Source of the DNA: Fidelibacterota bacterium
GTDB taxonomy: Bacteria > Pseudomonadota > Alphaproteobacteria > Rhodospirillales > Rhodospirillaceae
NCBI GenBank assembly: GCA_947476275.1
Contig: CANJPQ010000024.1
Span: 1-62,247 of the forward strand
Direction: 5' to 3'
DNA: 62,247 bases
Of the stretch, positions 34,392-42,988 are shown piece by piece (the first letter of the stretch is position 1; every line of letters begins with the position of its first letter). The notes below the pieces were generated by a model. It did not search any database. It was not told the origin of the DNA and worked only from the letters and a program-made list of their open reading frames with translations. A program made the translations under genes and the position numbers.

Positions 34392-35231
34392 ATGGACATC
34401 GATCGCGCCTTCGTCCGCATCAAAGAGGGCCTGGTGCATTACCGGCACTGCGGCGTCGATGCGCCGGGCAAGCTGCCGCTCTACATGATCCATGCATCGC
34501 CGGCCTCCGCGATCACGCTGGTGCCGATGATGGGCCAGCTTGGCGCGAGCCGCCGGGTGATCGCCCCGGATACGCTCGGCAACGGCGATTCCGCCCCGCC
34601 CGCGCCGGACGCCCCCGACATGGATTACTACGGCGATAGCGTGGCCCGGGTGCTGGACGCCTTGAAGCTCGACAAGGTCGACGTCTACGGCAGCCACACC
34701 GGCGCCCACATCGGCACGGAACTTGCGATCCGTCACCCGGACCGCGTGCGCCGCTTGATCTTCGACGGCATCGGCATGTTCTCAGCCGAGGATAAGAAGG
34801 ACTTCGTCGCCAACTACGCTCCCGAGATGGTGCCCGACGAGTTCGGGCGGCAGTACATCTGGGCGTGGCACTTCGTGCGCGACCAAACCATGTACTTCCC
34901 CTACTTCCGCAAAACGCCCGAGTTTGCGCGGATGCAGAAGGTGCCGCCGGCGGCATCGATCCACACCATCGTCGTCGATGTCCTGAAAGCGCTGACCACC
35001 TATCACAAAGGCTATCGCGCCTCCTTCCGCCACGCCGACCGCGAGCGCCTGCCCCTGATCACGCAACCAACCTTCTGCATGGCGAGCGCGGACGATCCGC
35101 TGCAAGCGGGCGTGGCGCTGTCGGCGTCGCTCGTAAAGAACAGCACGCACGCCGTGTTGCCGTCCGAGCGCACGCCGGAGGGCTTGCGCGACAAAGCCGC
35201 CGCCGTGGCGGCCTTCCTGGATGGAGCCTGA
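34392..35231 (+). CDS. Alpha/beta hydrolase with an atypical nucleophile elbow
   Basis: The start ATG 34392 (MDIDRAFVRIKEG) follows AGGGGAACG; an ATG at 34374 is possible. The 279-residue protein has the alpha/beta-hydrolase core: HASPASAITL (oxyanion-hole strand), DTLGNGDS, then DVYGSHTGAHIG in place of the usual GxSxG, so the nucleophile position is His. The remaining triad members (D in the ADDPL motif and H in a C-terminal NSTHAVLPSE) are present. Divergent from the acyl-ACP synthetase with a 110-bp gap. The substrate is unknown and a non-hydrolytic role is possible. Confidence 0.75.
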   Translation: MDIDRAFVRIKEGLVHYRHCGVDAPGKLPLYMIHASPASAITLVPMMGQLGASRRVIAPDTLGNGDSAPPAPDAPDMDYYGDSVARVLDALKLDKVDVYGSHTGAHIGTELAIRHPDRVRRLIFDGIGMFSAEDKKDFVANYAPEMVPDEFGRQYIWAWHFVRDQTMYFPYFRKTPEFARMQKVPPAASIHTIVVDVLKALTTYHKGYRASFRHADRERLPLITQPTFCMASADDPLQAGVALSASLVKNSTHAVLPSERTPEGLRDKAAAVAAFLDGA

Positions 35232-35233
35232 GC

Positions 35234-35611
35234 ATGAGCGACAAGCCCGCCTATCATCTCGACATCGCGCCGTTCCCAGGCCGCGTGCGCGTGACGTGGC
35301 GCGGCCAGACCATCGTCGACACGACCCAGGCCATCAAGCTCGAGGAAGGCCGACACACCCCGGTCTACTACGTGCCGCGCGGTGACGCCCGCATGGAGCT
35401 GTTCCAACGCGCAAGCCGCAGCACGCACTGCCCGCATAAGGGCGATGCGAGTTATTTCTCGCTCGTGTCCGCGGACGGCGCGCGCGCCGAGAGCGCGGTG
35501 TGGAGCTACGAAACGCCCATCGCCAAATCCGCCGCCATCAAGGAACACCTCGCGTTCTACACGAAGGACATGGGTGCGGACTTTGGCATCGAAGTTGTCG
35601 TATCGACATGA
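35234..35611 (+). CDS. DUF427 family protein
   Basis: The 125-residue protein reads FPGRVRVTWRGQTIVDTTQA, VYYVPRGDARMELF, THCPHKGDASYFSLV and AVWSYETPI. This is the typical DUF427 layout, a compact beta-barrel with a conserved Cys-Pro-x-Lys-Gly motif. Function is not established in the family. It follows the alpha/beta hydrolase after two bases and is likely co-transcribed. Start ATG 35234 chosen; the open frame upstream belongs to the antisense-free region of the hydrolase gene. Confidence 0.85.
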   Translation: MSDKPAYHLDIAPFPGRVRVTWRGQTIVDTTQAIKLEEGRHTPVYYVPRGDARMELFQRASRSTHCPHKGDASYFSLVSADGARAESAVWSYETPIAKSAAIKEHLAFYTKDMGADFGIEVVVST

Positions 35612-35687
35612 TCCCGACCGCTTGAACCCGCCGCCTTTCACCGAGGTGTGACTTCGTGCCCGCGCACTGCGCGCCTATGGTGGGCGC

Positions 35688-36029
35688 ATGCTCCAATTTC
35701 ACCTTCCACAATGTCGGCCACGACGCCGGCTAAGTCCGCAGGCGCTGTGTGCCGCGGTGGCGGGTGCCGTGGCTTTTTGCCTCACGCCGGCCGCGGCGAG
35801 CGAGCACAAGGGCAAGGAAAAGTGCTACGGTATCGCCAAGGCTGGCGAGAACGCCTGCCACGCGGCGAACGGCAGTCACTCCTGCGCCGGCAAGGCCTCA
35901 AGCAGCAACGCGGGCCATGACTGGATGCTGGTGCAAATCGGCTCCTGCGTGGACAAGGGCGGCAGGACTCAGCCCTACGATGCAGCTGCGGCGCCCCCGA
36001 AAACGCCGCCGGAGAAAAAAGGCGGCTAA
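35688..36029 (+). CDS. bufA: Bufferin-type RiPP precursor (DUF2282)
   Basis: The 113-residue precursor has an export signal (PRRRLSPQALCAAVAGAVAF, cleavage near AAA-S), then a core with four cysteines spaced as in DUF2282: KEKCYGIAKAGENACHAANG, HSCAGKA and IGSCVDKGG. A Pro/Lys/Ala tail of about 20 residues closes it. Bufferins are copper-induced peptides whose core cysteines are converted by the MNIO enzyme to thiooxazole-type copper-binding groups, after which the peptide is exported to the periplasm. MNIO and partner genes follow directly. Two further Cys lie in the signal peptide itself. No promoter motif is identified. Confidence 0.85.
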   Translation: MLQFHLPQCRPRRRLSPQALCAAVAGAVAFCLTPAAASEHKGKEKCYGIAKAGENACHAANGSHSCAGKASSSNAGHDWMLVQIGSCVDKGGRTQPYDAAAAPPKTPPEKKGG

Positions 36030-36035
36030 TCTGAC

Positions 36036-36893
36036 GTGAGCTTCGCGACCTCTCCAACATGCCCGATCTCCGGTACCGGTATCGGGCTTCGTCCCGTTCA
36101 CATGCCGGCGTTCGCGGCCGAGCCGGCCGACGCCGCTCGCCTGGTTCCGTGGCTGGAGGTCCATAGCGAGAATTTCCTCAGCGCCGGCGGACCGCGGCGC
36201 GGCATGCTCGCGCGGATCGCCTCGCGCTATCCCATCAGCTGTCACGGCGTCGGGCTGTCGCTCGGCTCCGCGGACGGCATCGACGAAGATCACCTCACGC
36301 GCCTGGCTGCCCTATTCGACTGGGTGAAGCCTGCGCTGGTCTCCGAGCACCTGGCGTGGAGCGTCGCCGATGGTGCGTACCTGAACGACCTGCTGCCGCT
36401 GCCATACACGGCGGAGACGCTTGAAGTGCTCACGCGCAACATCGATCGCGCGCAGACGAAGTTCGGGCGCAAGCTGCTGGTGGAAAATCCCTCCGCCTAT
36501 CTGAGCTTCGCGGACTCCACCCTGACCGAGCCCGATTTCCTCAACGCCCTTGTCGAACGCACCGGCTGCGGACTCCTGCTCGACCTCAACAACATCTACG
36601 TCACGTGCACAAACACCGGCGGCGAGCCGCACGCCTACGTGGACGCCATCGACGCAAGTGCCGTGGGCGAGATTCATTTGGCGGGACATTCCAGCCGCGG
36701 CGCTGGCGACGATCGGGTTCTGGTGGATACGCACAGCACGATCGTCTGCGACGACGTCTGGGCGCTGTACCGTCACGCGCTCACGCGCACCGGCCCACAA
36801 CCGACCCTGATCGAATGGGACCTGGAGGTCCCGGACATTCCGGTCTTGCTCGCGGAAGCCGCACGGGCGGAGGGCCTGCGCCGTGCTGCGTGA
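36036..36893 (+). CDS. bufB: MNIO (DUF692) multinuclear iron oxidase, bufferin maturation
   Basis: The start is GTG 36036, six bases after bufA. The 285 residues show the TIM-barrel MNIO pattern: GIGLRPVHM, WLEVHSENFLS, ISCHGVGLSLGS, VSEHLAWS, LLDLNNIYV, EIHLAGHS, DTHS and EWD. These include the His, Glu, Asp and Asn residues that bind two or three irons in MbnB and BufB. It would modify the cysteines of the precursor encoded upstream with help from the DUF2063 protein downstream. All metal ligands appear present. Confidence 0.92.
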   Translation: MSFATSPTCPISGTGIGLRPVHMPAFAAEPADAARLVPWLEVHSENFLSAGGPRRGMLARIASRYPISCHGVGLSLGSADGIDEDHLTRLAALFDWVKPALVSEHLAWSVADGAYLNDLLPLPYTAETLEVLTRNIDRAQTKFGRKLLVENPSAYLSFADSTLTEPDFLNALVERTGCGLLLDLNNIYVTCTNTGGEPHAYVDAIDASAVGEIHLAGHSSRGAGDDRVLVDTHSTIVCDDVWALYRHALTRTGPQPTLIEWDLEVPDIPVLLAEAARAEGLRRAA

Positions 36894-37650
36894 TCTGCAA
36901 CGCACCTTCCGCGCCGCGGTGATGGGCCAGAGCGACGACGCGTTGGCATCGCACGTGCGCGCACCGTGCGGCGCGCTCGCCGCCCGCATCGATGTCTATC
37001 GCACCACCGTGCAGGAAAGCCTCGCCGACGTCCTGGCGACGGCGTTTCCCGTAGCGCAGCGCATCGTCGGCGCGGCGTTCTTCCGCCGTCTCGCAGGCGC
37101 CTTCACTGCGGCACACCCACCGCAGGTACCGCAGCTGTCCGCCTACGGCGATGCCTTGCCCGACTTCATCTCAGCTTTCGCGCCGGCGCGCGACGTACCC
37201 TATCTGTCGGACGTGGCCCGGCTGGAATGGGCGCGCAGCGAGAGCTATTTCGCAGCAGACGCCGCCCATCTCGATCCCGCAACACTCCAAACGCTCGCCC
37301 CGGAAGATTTGGACACGTTGGAATTCCGGCTCCATCCGGCGACACGCATCGTGCCGGCGGCCTTTCCCATCCTCACCATTTGGGAGGTGAATCAGCCGGA
37401 GGTGATGGATGTGCCCGCGGTCGACATGAGCATCGCGCAGCGCGTGCTCGTCACCCGTCAGAACGACGTCGTTCCCATGCGCGAGATCGGCGTCGGCGAC
37501 ATGGCCTTCGTCACCGCACTGGCGGCGGGTAGCGGCCTGGCCGATGCGGCGGACATGGCGATGGCGGTGGATGCGGATTTCAACCTGCAAACAACCCTGC
37601 AGGATCACTTTCTCGGCGGCACGTTTGCCGCGTTCAGCCCGCGACGTTGA
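36883..37650 (+). CDS. bufC: DUF2063 partner protein of MNIO
   Basis: The 255-residue protein overlaps bufB by 11 bases. Its N-terminal half (LRDLQRTFRAAVMG, YRTTVQESLADVLATAFPVAQRIVG, FISAFAP, LSDVARLEWA) is the DUF2063 helical domain thought to recruit the precursor leader to the MNIO. The C-terminal half is a domain ending in TLQDHFLGGTFAAF. Domain order matches BufC. The gene is convergent with, and overlaps by 17 bp, the unknown gene at 37634-39346. No DoxX-type protein, often the fourth member of such operons, follows. Confidence 0.9.
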   Translation: MLRDLQRTFRAAVMGQSDDALASHVRAPCGALAARIDVYRTTVQESLADVLATAFPVAQRIVGAAFFRRLAGAFTAAHPPQVPQLSAYGDALPDFISAFAPARDVPYLSDVARLEWARSESYFAADAAHLDPATLQTLAPEDLDTLEFRLHPATRIVPAAFPILTIWEVNQPEVMDVPAVDMSIAQRVLVTRQNDVVPMREIGVGDMAFVTALAAGSGLADAADMAMAVDADFNLQTTLQDHFLGGTFAAFSPRR

Positions 37651-39346
37651 AGCCCGTACCGGCGAGCAGGGTGAAGAATTCCTTGATCGCCTTTTCCTTG
37701 TCGGCCGGCTCTGGAATGTCGGCGGTGAACTCCGTGATGAAGTCCTTGCGGCGCAAGTAGCCGAGGATGGTGTCGCGCGCGATGCTGCTGGCCTTGCCGA
37801 CGGTGAGCACGCCCGAAGCACAGAACGTGACCAAACGGGTGGCACGATCTCGGAACGGCAAGCGCGCGTCGTCGAGCCGCTGAATCACATTTTCGGCAAC
37901 GATGTAGTCCGCCACCAGCTTGTCGAAAGCTTCGGCGATCGGGTTCTTGAAGCGCGCATCGAGATGGGACGCGAGAACAAGCTTCTGCACCGCCGTAACT
38001 TCCTGCAATCGCGCCTTTTCCGTGCGCGCGCTGGGGGCGATCTTCTGGATGGTGTTGAGCTGGCCGACCAGGCCGCGGATCTGCACCTCGATCATGCCGC
38101 GCACTTCGGATTCTGCCTTCTCGTCGTAGAGCGACAGCAGATAGACGAATTTGCGCTTGCCCGACTCCAACAGCCCGCACACGCCCTCGATCGCTTTCTT
38201 GCGCCCGGTGGTGCCGCCGATGTTGTGCAGGCGCGCCCACCGTTCCGCCAGCCCGGTCGCGATCGGCATCCCGCCGTACACGCCGCGGTCGGTAACGACG
38301 CGCGCGAGAATCTCGTTGAAGAATTCCTTGTCCGCCGTGGTGGTCTCGCTGTTCGTCAGGCGCACGACGCTTTTCAGGTCGCGTTCGACGCGGTCGATCA
38401 GCGCGGCCTTCGAGCGCGGCAGCTTATCGGCCGCGAACAGCGCGTTGAGCATATCTAGCACTTCGGGGGCCGCGAACTTGGTCGGCGCGCACTTGCCCTC
38501 AAGAAGATCAAGGATGCGCATCAATGCATCGCCCATATGTTTGGAGATGCCGATCACGTCCTTGATGATGGTCTTGGCCACCAGAATGTCGGCCATCATC
38601 TCGTCGATCATGCCGATGGCGCGGCCGTCTTTCTCGGAACTCGCCATGGGCAGCAGGTACGTCATCTTGCCGAGCAGGCCCTGCCAATTGAGCGACAATT
38701 TCACGAGCGCGAAATTCGCCATGAACGTGCGCTCGTCGGCGTCGGGCGTCTTGGCGTCGATGCGCCGAAGGACTTCGTCCAGCGTCGAGCCCTTCAGCTC
38801 GGGGATGTCCTTGCCGTCGGCCTCGCGCGCGCGTTTGGCCAGTTGGTCGACTGCATTGAAGATCGCGTCGCGGCGCTTGCGCGAGTCCTCGCTGGTGGCC
38901 TTCGCTTGGAGGGTCGCAACCTTGTCGACCGCGGAGGGCACCAGCGTGTCGAGGTTCATCAGGCGCTTGAAGTTCGATGGGCTGTGCAGGATTTCAAGCG
39001 GCGTGAGTTCGTACTTCTCAAGATACTTGGTGAACAATCGCGCCATCGTCGAGCGTGCGGCGGTCTTATAGTAATCGGTGATCTTGTCGCAGACCGGCGC
39101 GCTCTCGATCGGCTGGATCGCGAAATCCTCGGCCTTGTCCTGCTCCTTGATCTTCTTGAAGATTTCGGACTCGCGGCGGGCGTCGGAAGCGAAATGCGAT
39201 TCCTTGATGATGCGTACGCCGGCGACGTTTTTCTGCGCGAGCAGACTGTCGGCCTTGGCGCGCGCGCTCTCTTCGGTCGGGACCACCTCGGAGATGGCCC
39301 ACCTCCCGTTGTTGTAAGTCTGAACTTCGAACTGAACGCCAGCCAT
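37634..39346 (-). CDS. Conserved-looking 570-residue protein of unknown function
   Basis: I do not recognise this protein. It starts MAGVQFEVQTYNNGRWAI, with a short N-terminal beta-rich segment, then a long alpha-helical body rich in Leu, Lys, Asp and Glu (about residues 60-560). It has no signal peptide, membrane helix or obvious catalytic motif. Helix-repeat character and low Cys content suggest a scaffold or a regulator. Codon use is like its neighbours. It stands alone, convergent with bufC and 242 bp from the divergent ada gene. Confidence 0.7.
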   Translation of the reverse strand: MAGVQFEVQTYNNGRWAISEVVPTEESARAKADSLLAQKNVAGVRIIKESHFASDARRESEIFKKIKEQDKAEDFAIQPIESAPVCDKITDYYKTAARSTMARLFTKYLEKYELTPLEILHSPSNFKRLMNLDTLVPSAVDKVATLQAKATSEDSRKRRDAIFNAVDQLAKRAREADGKDIPELKGSTLDEVLRRIDAKTPDADERTFMANFALVKLSLNWQGLLGKMTYLLPMASSEKDGRAIGMIDEMMADILVAKTIIKDVIGISKHMGDALMRILDLLEGKCAPTKFAAPEVLDMLNALFAADKLPRSKAALIDRVERDLKSVVRLTNSETTTADKEFFNEILARVVTDRGVYGGMPIATGLAERWARLHNIGGTTGRKKAIEGVCGLLESGKRKFVYLLSLYDEKAESEVRGMIEVQIRGLVGQLNTIQKIAPSARTEKARLQEVTAVQKLVLASHLDARFKNPIAEAFDKLVADYIVAENVIQRLDDARLPFRDRATRLVTFCASGVLTVGKASSIARDTILGYLRRKDFITEFTADIPEPADKEKAIKEFFTLLAGTGFNVAG

Positions 39347-39588
39347 TGGCCAGACTTCCCCCCTCGGAAGATGCCCTTATAGCGGTGTCTCTCTCCCGTA
39401 ACAGGAGAACTCTGTACCGATATTCGTTAATTTTTCCAATAAGTTTTGACTCGCTATCGCCAAGCGGCCTGTAGGGGCTGCCCCGCCCCGGCCAGGGCTC
39501 TGGGAATTTGGGAGCAATCGGCGGGATGCGCCCTGAGGCCAGTGGAGGGATAAAGCGGGACTTGGCTAGTCTGCCAGAAAGGACCGTG

Positions 39589-40653
39589 ATGCACCCTCAG
39601 CCCTCTTCTGCCGATCAGTCCCGTTGGGACGCCGTTCTGCGCCGCAGCCCATCTGCGGACGGTCGATTCGTTTATGCGGTGAAGACCACCGGCGTGTACT
39701 GCCGCCCGTCGTGCCCGTCCCGGCGGGCCCACCGGCGCAATGTCGCATTCTTCGATTCGCCCGCCGCCGCGCAAACCGCCGGTTTCCGGGCATGCAAGCG
39801 CTGCAAGCCCGACGGCCAGTCGCCGCTGGCAGAGACATACGCAGCGGTGGCCGCGGCCTGCCGGCAGATCGAGCGCGCCGAAGCGGCGCCAAGCCTCGCC
39901 GACCTCGCCGCGCAAGCGGGCCTGAGCCGGCATCACTTCCATCGCCTGTTCAAGGCGACCACCGGGCTGACGCCGCGCGCCTACGGTGCGGCGCACCGCG
40001 CCCAGCAGATCCGCAACGGCTTGCAGAAAAGCGCCACCGTGACCGGCGCGATCTACAACGCCGGATATTCCTCCGGCAGTCGCTTCTACGAAAGCGCCGC
40101 CACCGTGCTGGGCATGACGCCAAAGAGCTATCGCGCCGGCGGCGCGGGCATGGCGATCCATTTCGCGATCGCGGAGTCATCTTTGGGCAAGGTGCTGGTG
40201 GCAGCAACCGACAAAGGTCTGTGCGCCCTGTTCCTTGGCAACAGCGCCACCGCCTTGCGCCGGGACCTGAGGGCGCGCTTCCCGAAGGCAACCATCGCCG
40301 CGGGCCCTGCCGCCTTCGCCAAGACCGTCAGACAGGTGGCGGCGATCGTCGAGCGGCCGAACCGTGCCACGACGTTGCCGCTCGATGTGCGCGGCACGGC
40401 CTTCCAACAGCGCGTGTGGGAAGCGTTGCGCCAAATCCCTGCCGGCGAAACCGTCAGCTATGCCGAACTTGCGCGGCGTATCGGTGCGCCCAAGGCCGTG
40501 CGCGCGGTGGGGACGGCCTGCGGTGCCAATCCCGTCTCGGTCATCATCCCCTGCCATCGCGTCGTCAGCACCGACGGCAAGCTCACCGGCTATCGCTGGG
40601 GTGTGGAGCGCAAGCGCGAATTGCTGACGCGTGAGGCCATTGCGAAAAAATAG
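39589..40653 (+). CDS. ada: Ada: bifunctional DNA methyl-phosphotriester/O6-methylguanine methyltransferase and activator
   Basis: The start is ATG 39589, six bases after AAAGGA; a GTG just before it is also possible. The 354-residue protein has the N-terminal Ada domain with four zinc Cys (VYCRPSCP and ACKRCKP), an AraC-type HTH (SRHHFHRLFKATTGLTPRAY and GYSSGSRFYESA), and the C-terminal MGMT domain with the acceptor Cys in VIIPCHRVV. All Zn and acceptor cysteines are intact, so it should sense and repair alkylation. Preceded by an AT-rich 230-bp region that presumably holds its promoter. Confidence 0.95.
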   Translation: MHPQPSSADQSRWDAVLRRSPSADGRFVYAVKTTGVYCRPSCPSRRAHRRNVAFFDSPAAAQTAGFRACKRCKPDGQSPLAETYAAVAAACRQIERAEAAPSLADLAAQAGLSRHHFHRLFKATTGLTPRAYGAAHRAQQIRNGLQKSATVTGAIYNAGYSSGSRFYESAATVLGMTPKSYRAGGAGMAIHFAIAESSLGKVLVAATDKGLCALFLGNSATALRRDLRARFPKATIAAGPAAFAKTVRQVAAIVERPNRATTLPLDVRGTAFQQRVWEALRQIPAGETVSYAELARRIGAPKAVRAVGTACGANPVSVIIPCHRVVSTDGKLTGYRWGVERKRELLTREAIAKK

Positions 40654-42324
40654 CTACACCGACGTCTCGTCCGGCAGCACGTAGTCCTTGAAGTGCTCGC
40701 GCAAGAGCGATTTCTGGATCTTGCCGGTGGCGCCCAGCGGCAGGGCTTCGATGAACTCGACCGCATCCGGCAGCCACCACTTCGGCACCTTGGTCGCAAG
40801 ATATGCATGCATCTCCGCGAGCGTCGGGTTGTCCTGGCCGCGACAGACGCACACCAGCAACGGACGCTCCTGCCAGCGCGGATGCGCAATGCCGATGACG
40901 GCGGCATGGGCAATCTGCGGATGCCCCATGGCCGCGTTCTCGAGATCGACGGAACTGATCCACTCGCCCCCGGACTTGATGATGTCCTTCGCGCGATCCG
41001 TGATGTGCATGAAGCCGTCGGGGTCGAGCGTTGCGATGTCGCCGGTGTCGAACCAGCCGTCCGGCGTCGTCGCCGTCGTCTCGCTCTTGTAGTAGCGCTC
41101 CGCGATCCACGGTCCGCGCACCTGCAAATGGCCGGCGCTCTTGCCGTCGTTGGGCAGCACCGCGCCATCGGCGGCGGTGATGCGCATATCGACGCCGGCG
41201 ACGACATGGCCCTGCTTCAGCTTGAATTTCAAGCGTTCCGCGGGCGGAAGGTTCGCAAACTTGCGCTTAGTCTGATTGATGACGCCAAGCGGCGTCATCT
41301 CGGTCATGCCCCAGGCGTGAATAGCGGAGACGCCGAACTCGTCCTCGAACGCATGGATCATGGCTTCCGAAAGCGCCGCTCCGCCGACGATGACGCGCTT
41401 CAAGGCGCTCGGCTTGCGGCCAGCCTTGCGCATCGCGTCCAGCAAACCCATCCAAACGGTGGGCACACCCTGGGCGCAGGTGACATTCTCCGCGTCCATC
41501 AATTCGAAAAGGGATTTCCCGTCGAGCGCACGGCCCGGCATCACCAACGCCGTGCCGCCCATCGGCGCAGCATAGGGAATGCCCCAAGCGTTGACGTGGA
41601 ACATCGGCACCACCGGCAGCGAAATCTCTTCCGGGTTGAGCCAGAAGTTCGCGACCAGGCCGAAAGAATGCAGCACCAGCGCGCGGTGGCTGTAGAGCAC
41701 GCCCTTGGGATGCCCCGTCGTCCCCGACGTGTAGCAAAGCGACGCCGCTGCATTCTCGTCGAACTCGGGGAACGTGTAGGAATCCTTCGCTGCCGCGAGC
41801 AGATCTTCATAGCTCTGTGCGCCGATGGCGGGATCGAGTGTGGCGGTGCAGGTCGCGTCGGCCAACGCGACAAAATGCCGCACGGATGGCACTGTGCCGG
41901 CAAGCTCCGCCATGGACGCTGCGAACGTCGTGTCGAAGAAGATCGCGCCATCGGCGGCGTCATCGACGATGTAGCGCATCTGTTCGACCGACAGGCGCGG
42001 ATTGATGGTGTGACAGACCGCACCGATCCCGGCGACGGCGTAATAAAGCTCCATATGACGCCAGGTGTTCCACGCGACGGTGGCAACACGGTCGCCGGGC
42101 TTGATGCCCATGGCGATCAACGCATTCGCAAGCGCTTGCGTGCGCCTCCACGTGGCCGCGTAGTCCGTGCGATGGATCGGGCCTTCGATGCTGCGGGTAA
42201 CGATCTCGGTGTCGCCGTGGAACTCCGCTGCGAATTGCAGCAGGGGCGCCACCAACAATGGCCGGTCCATCATCAGGCCGCGCAATTGGCCTGGCATTAG
42301 CCCCGGCATGCCTCGTGACGCCAT
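40654..42324 (-). CDS. AMP-dependent fatty-acid--CoA ligase
   Basis: A roughly 556-residue acyl-CoA synthetase. I prefer ATG 42324, which has GAGAGG nine bases ahead, over ATG 42333, too close to the same sequence. Motifs: SLCYTSGTTGHPKGVLYSH (AMP-binding core), MFHVNAWGIPYA, HAWGMTEMTPLG, DGWFDTGDIATLDPDG, DRAKDIIKSGGEWIS and the C-terminal lysine in LPLGATGKIQKS. It is the medium/long-chain AlkK/FadD3-like type. It ends at the last base pair beside the ada stop, convergent with it. Chain-length preference cannot be predicted. Confidence 0.88.
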   Translation of the reverse strand: MASRGMPGLMPGQLRGLMMDRPLLVAPLLQFAAEFHGDTEIVTRSIEGPIHRTDYAATWRRTQALANALIAMGIKPGDRVATVAWNTWRHMELYYAVAGIGAVCHTINPRLSVEQMRYIVDDAADGAIFFDTTFAASMAELAGTVPSVRHFVALADATCTATLDPAIGAQSYEDLLAAAKDSYTFPEFDENAAASLCYTSGTTGHPKGVLYSHRALVLHSFGLVANFWLNPEEISLPVVPMFHVNAWGIPYAAPMGGTALVMPGRALDGKSLFELMDAENVTCAQGVPTVWMGLLDAMRKAGRKPSALKRVIVGGAALSEAMIHAFEDEFGVSAIHAWGMTEMTPLGVINQTKRKFANLPPAERLKFKLKQGHVVAGVDMRITAADGAVLPNDGKSAGHLQVRGPWIAERYYKSETTATTPDGWFDTGDIATLDPDGFMHITDRAKDIIKSGGEWISSVDLENAAMGHPQIAHAAVIGIAHPRWQERPLLVCVCRGQDNPTLAEMHAYLATKVPKWWLPDAVEFIEALPLGATGKIQKSLLREHFKDYVLPDETSV

Positions 42325-42382
42325 CAGCACCATCCTCTCCCGATCCGCGCAAAATGGTAGCCGGTCGGCTGGATTCGCGCGA

Positions 42383-42856
42383 TCACTTTGCTGACAGCGG
42401 GAGCGCGGTGCGGAAACTCACTTGCTTGAGAGCGAAGCTCGATTGGATCGAGGCGATCGCGGGAATGCGTGTGAGATGATCTTTCAAGAAGCGTTCGTAG
42501 GCGGCGAGGTCCGCCGTCACCACCCGCAGCATGTAGTCCGCGGTGCCGGTCATCAGGTAGCACTCCATGACCTGCGACAACGTACGTATGCGCGCCTCGA
42601 ATTCCTCAAGTGCCGGCTCGGTCTGCTCCTTGAGCGTGACGCTGACGAACACGCTCACGGGCAGTCCGATCGCGTTTTGGTCCACCAGGGTCATGTAGCC
42701 CTTGATGATGCCGTCGGCTTCCAGTCGCTTCAGACGCCGCAGGCAAGGCGACGGCGACAGCCCCACCCGCTCCGCCAGCTCGACATTGGTTAGGCGCGCA
42801 TTTTCCTGCAGGTGCTGGAGGAGACGAACATCCGTTTCATCGAGTCCGTTTGGCAT
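42383..42856 (-). CDS. Lrp/AsnC-family transcriptional regulator
   Basis: A 157-residue protein with the winged-HTH of AsnC/Lrp (DETDVRLLQHLQENARLTN, VELAERVGLSPSPCLRRLKRLE) and a C-terminal RAM ligand-binding domain (VSVTLKEQTEPALEEFE, VMECYLMTGTADYMLRV). It probably binds an amino acid. It is divergent from the E1/transketolase-like gene with 132 bp between them, the usual layout for a regulator controlling its neighbour and itself. Confidence 0.92.
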   Translation of the reverse strand: MPNGLDETDVRLLQHLQENARLTNVELAERVGLSPSPCLRRLKRLEADGIIKGYMTLVDQNAIGLPVSVFVSVTLKEQTEPALEEFEARIRTLSQVMECYLMTGTADYMLRVVTADLAAYERFLKDHLTRIPAIASIQSSFALKQVSFRTALPLSAK

Positions 42857-42988
42857 AAATCACCAATTATGTGCCACATACGTTATGTTTAATGCTATTT
42901 TTACGCGATCTTAGGCATTTTTAGCAAGGACATGCCTCAGGCCTGCAGCGTAGCCTCGCAAGATCTCTGATCGCGTTGCGAGTGCCCC
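42857..42988. promoter_or_regulatory. Divergent promoter between the Lrp-type regulator and the E1-like gene
   Basis: The 132-bp gap contains an AT-rich block (about 42862-42922) with short runs of A and T and an imperfect inverted pair around 42874-42890 (gtgccac...acgtta). AT-rich phased sites are what Lrp proteins bind. No exact consensus can be assigned. Confidence 0.4.

Noticed and set aside
40693-42300. A 535-codon plus-strand frame opposite the acyl-CoA ligase gene
   Set aside because: Shadow frame, no motifs, no ribosome-binding site.
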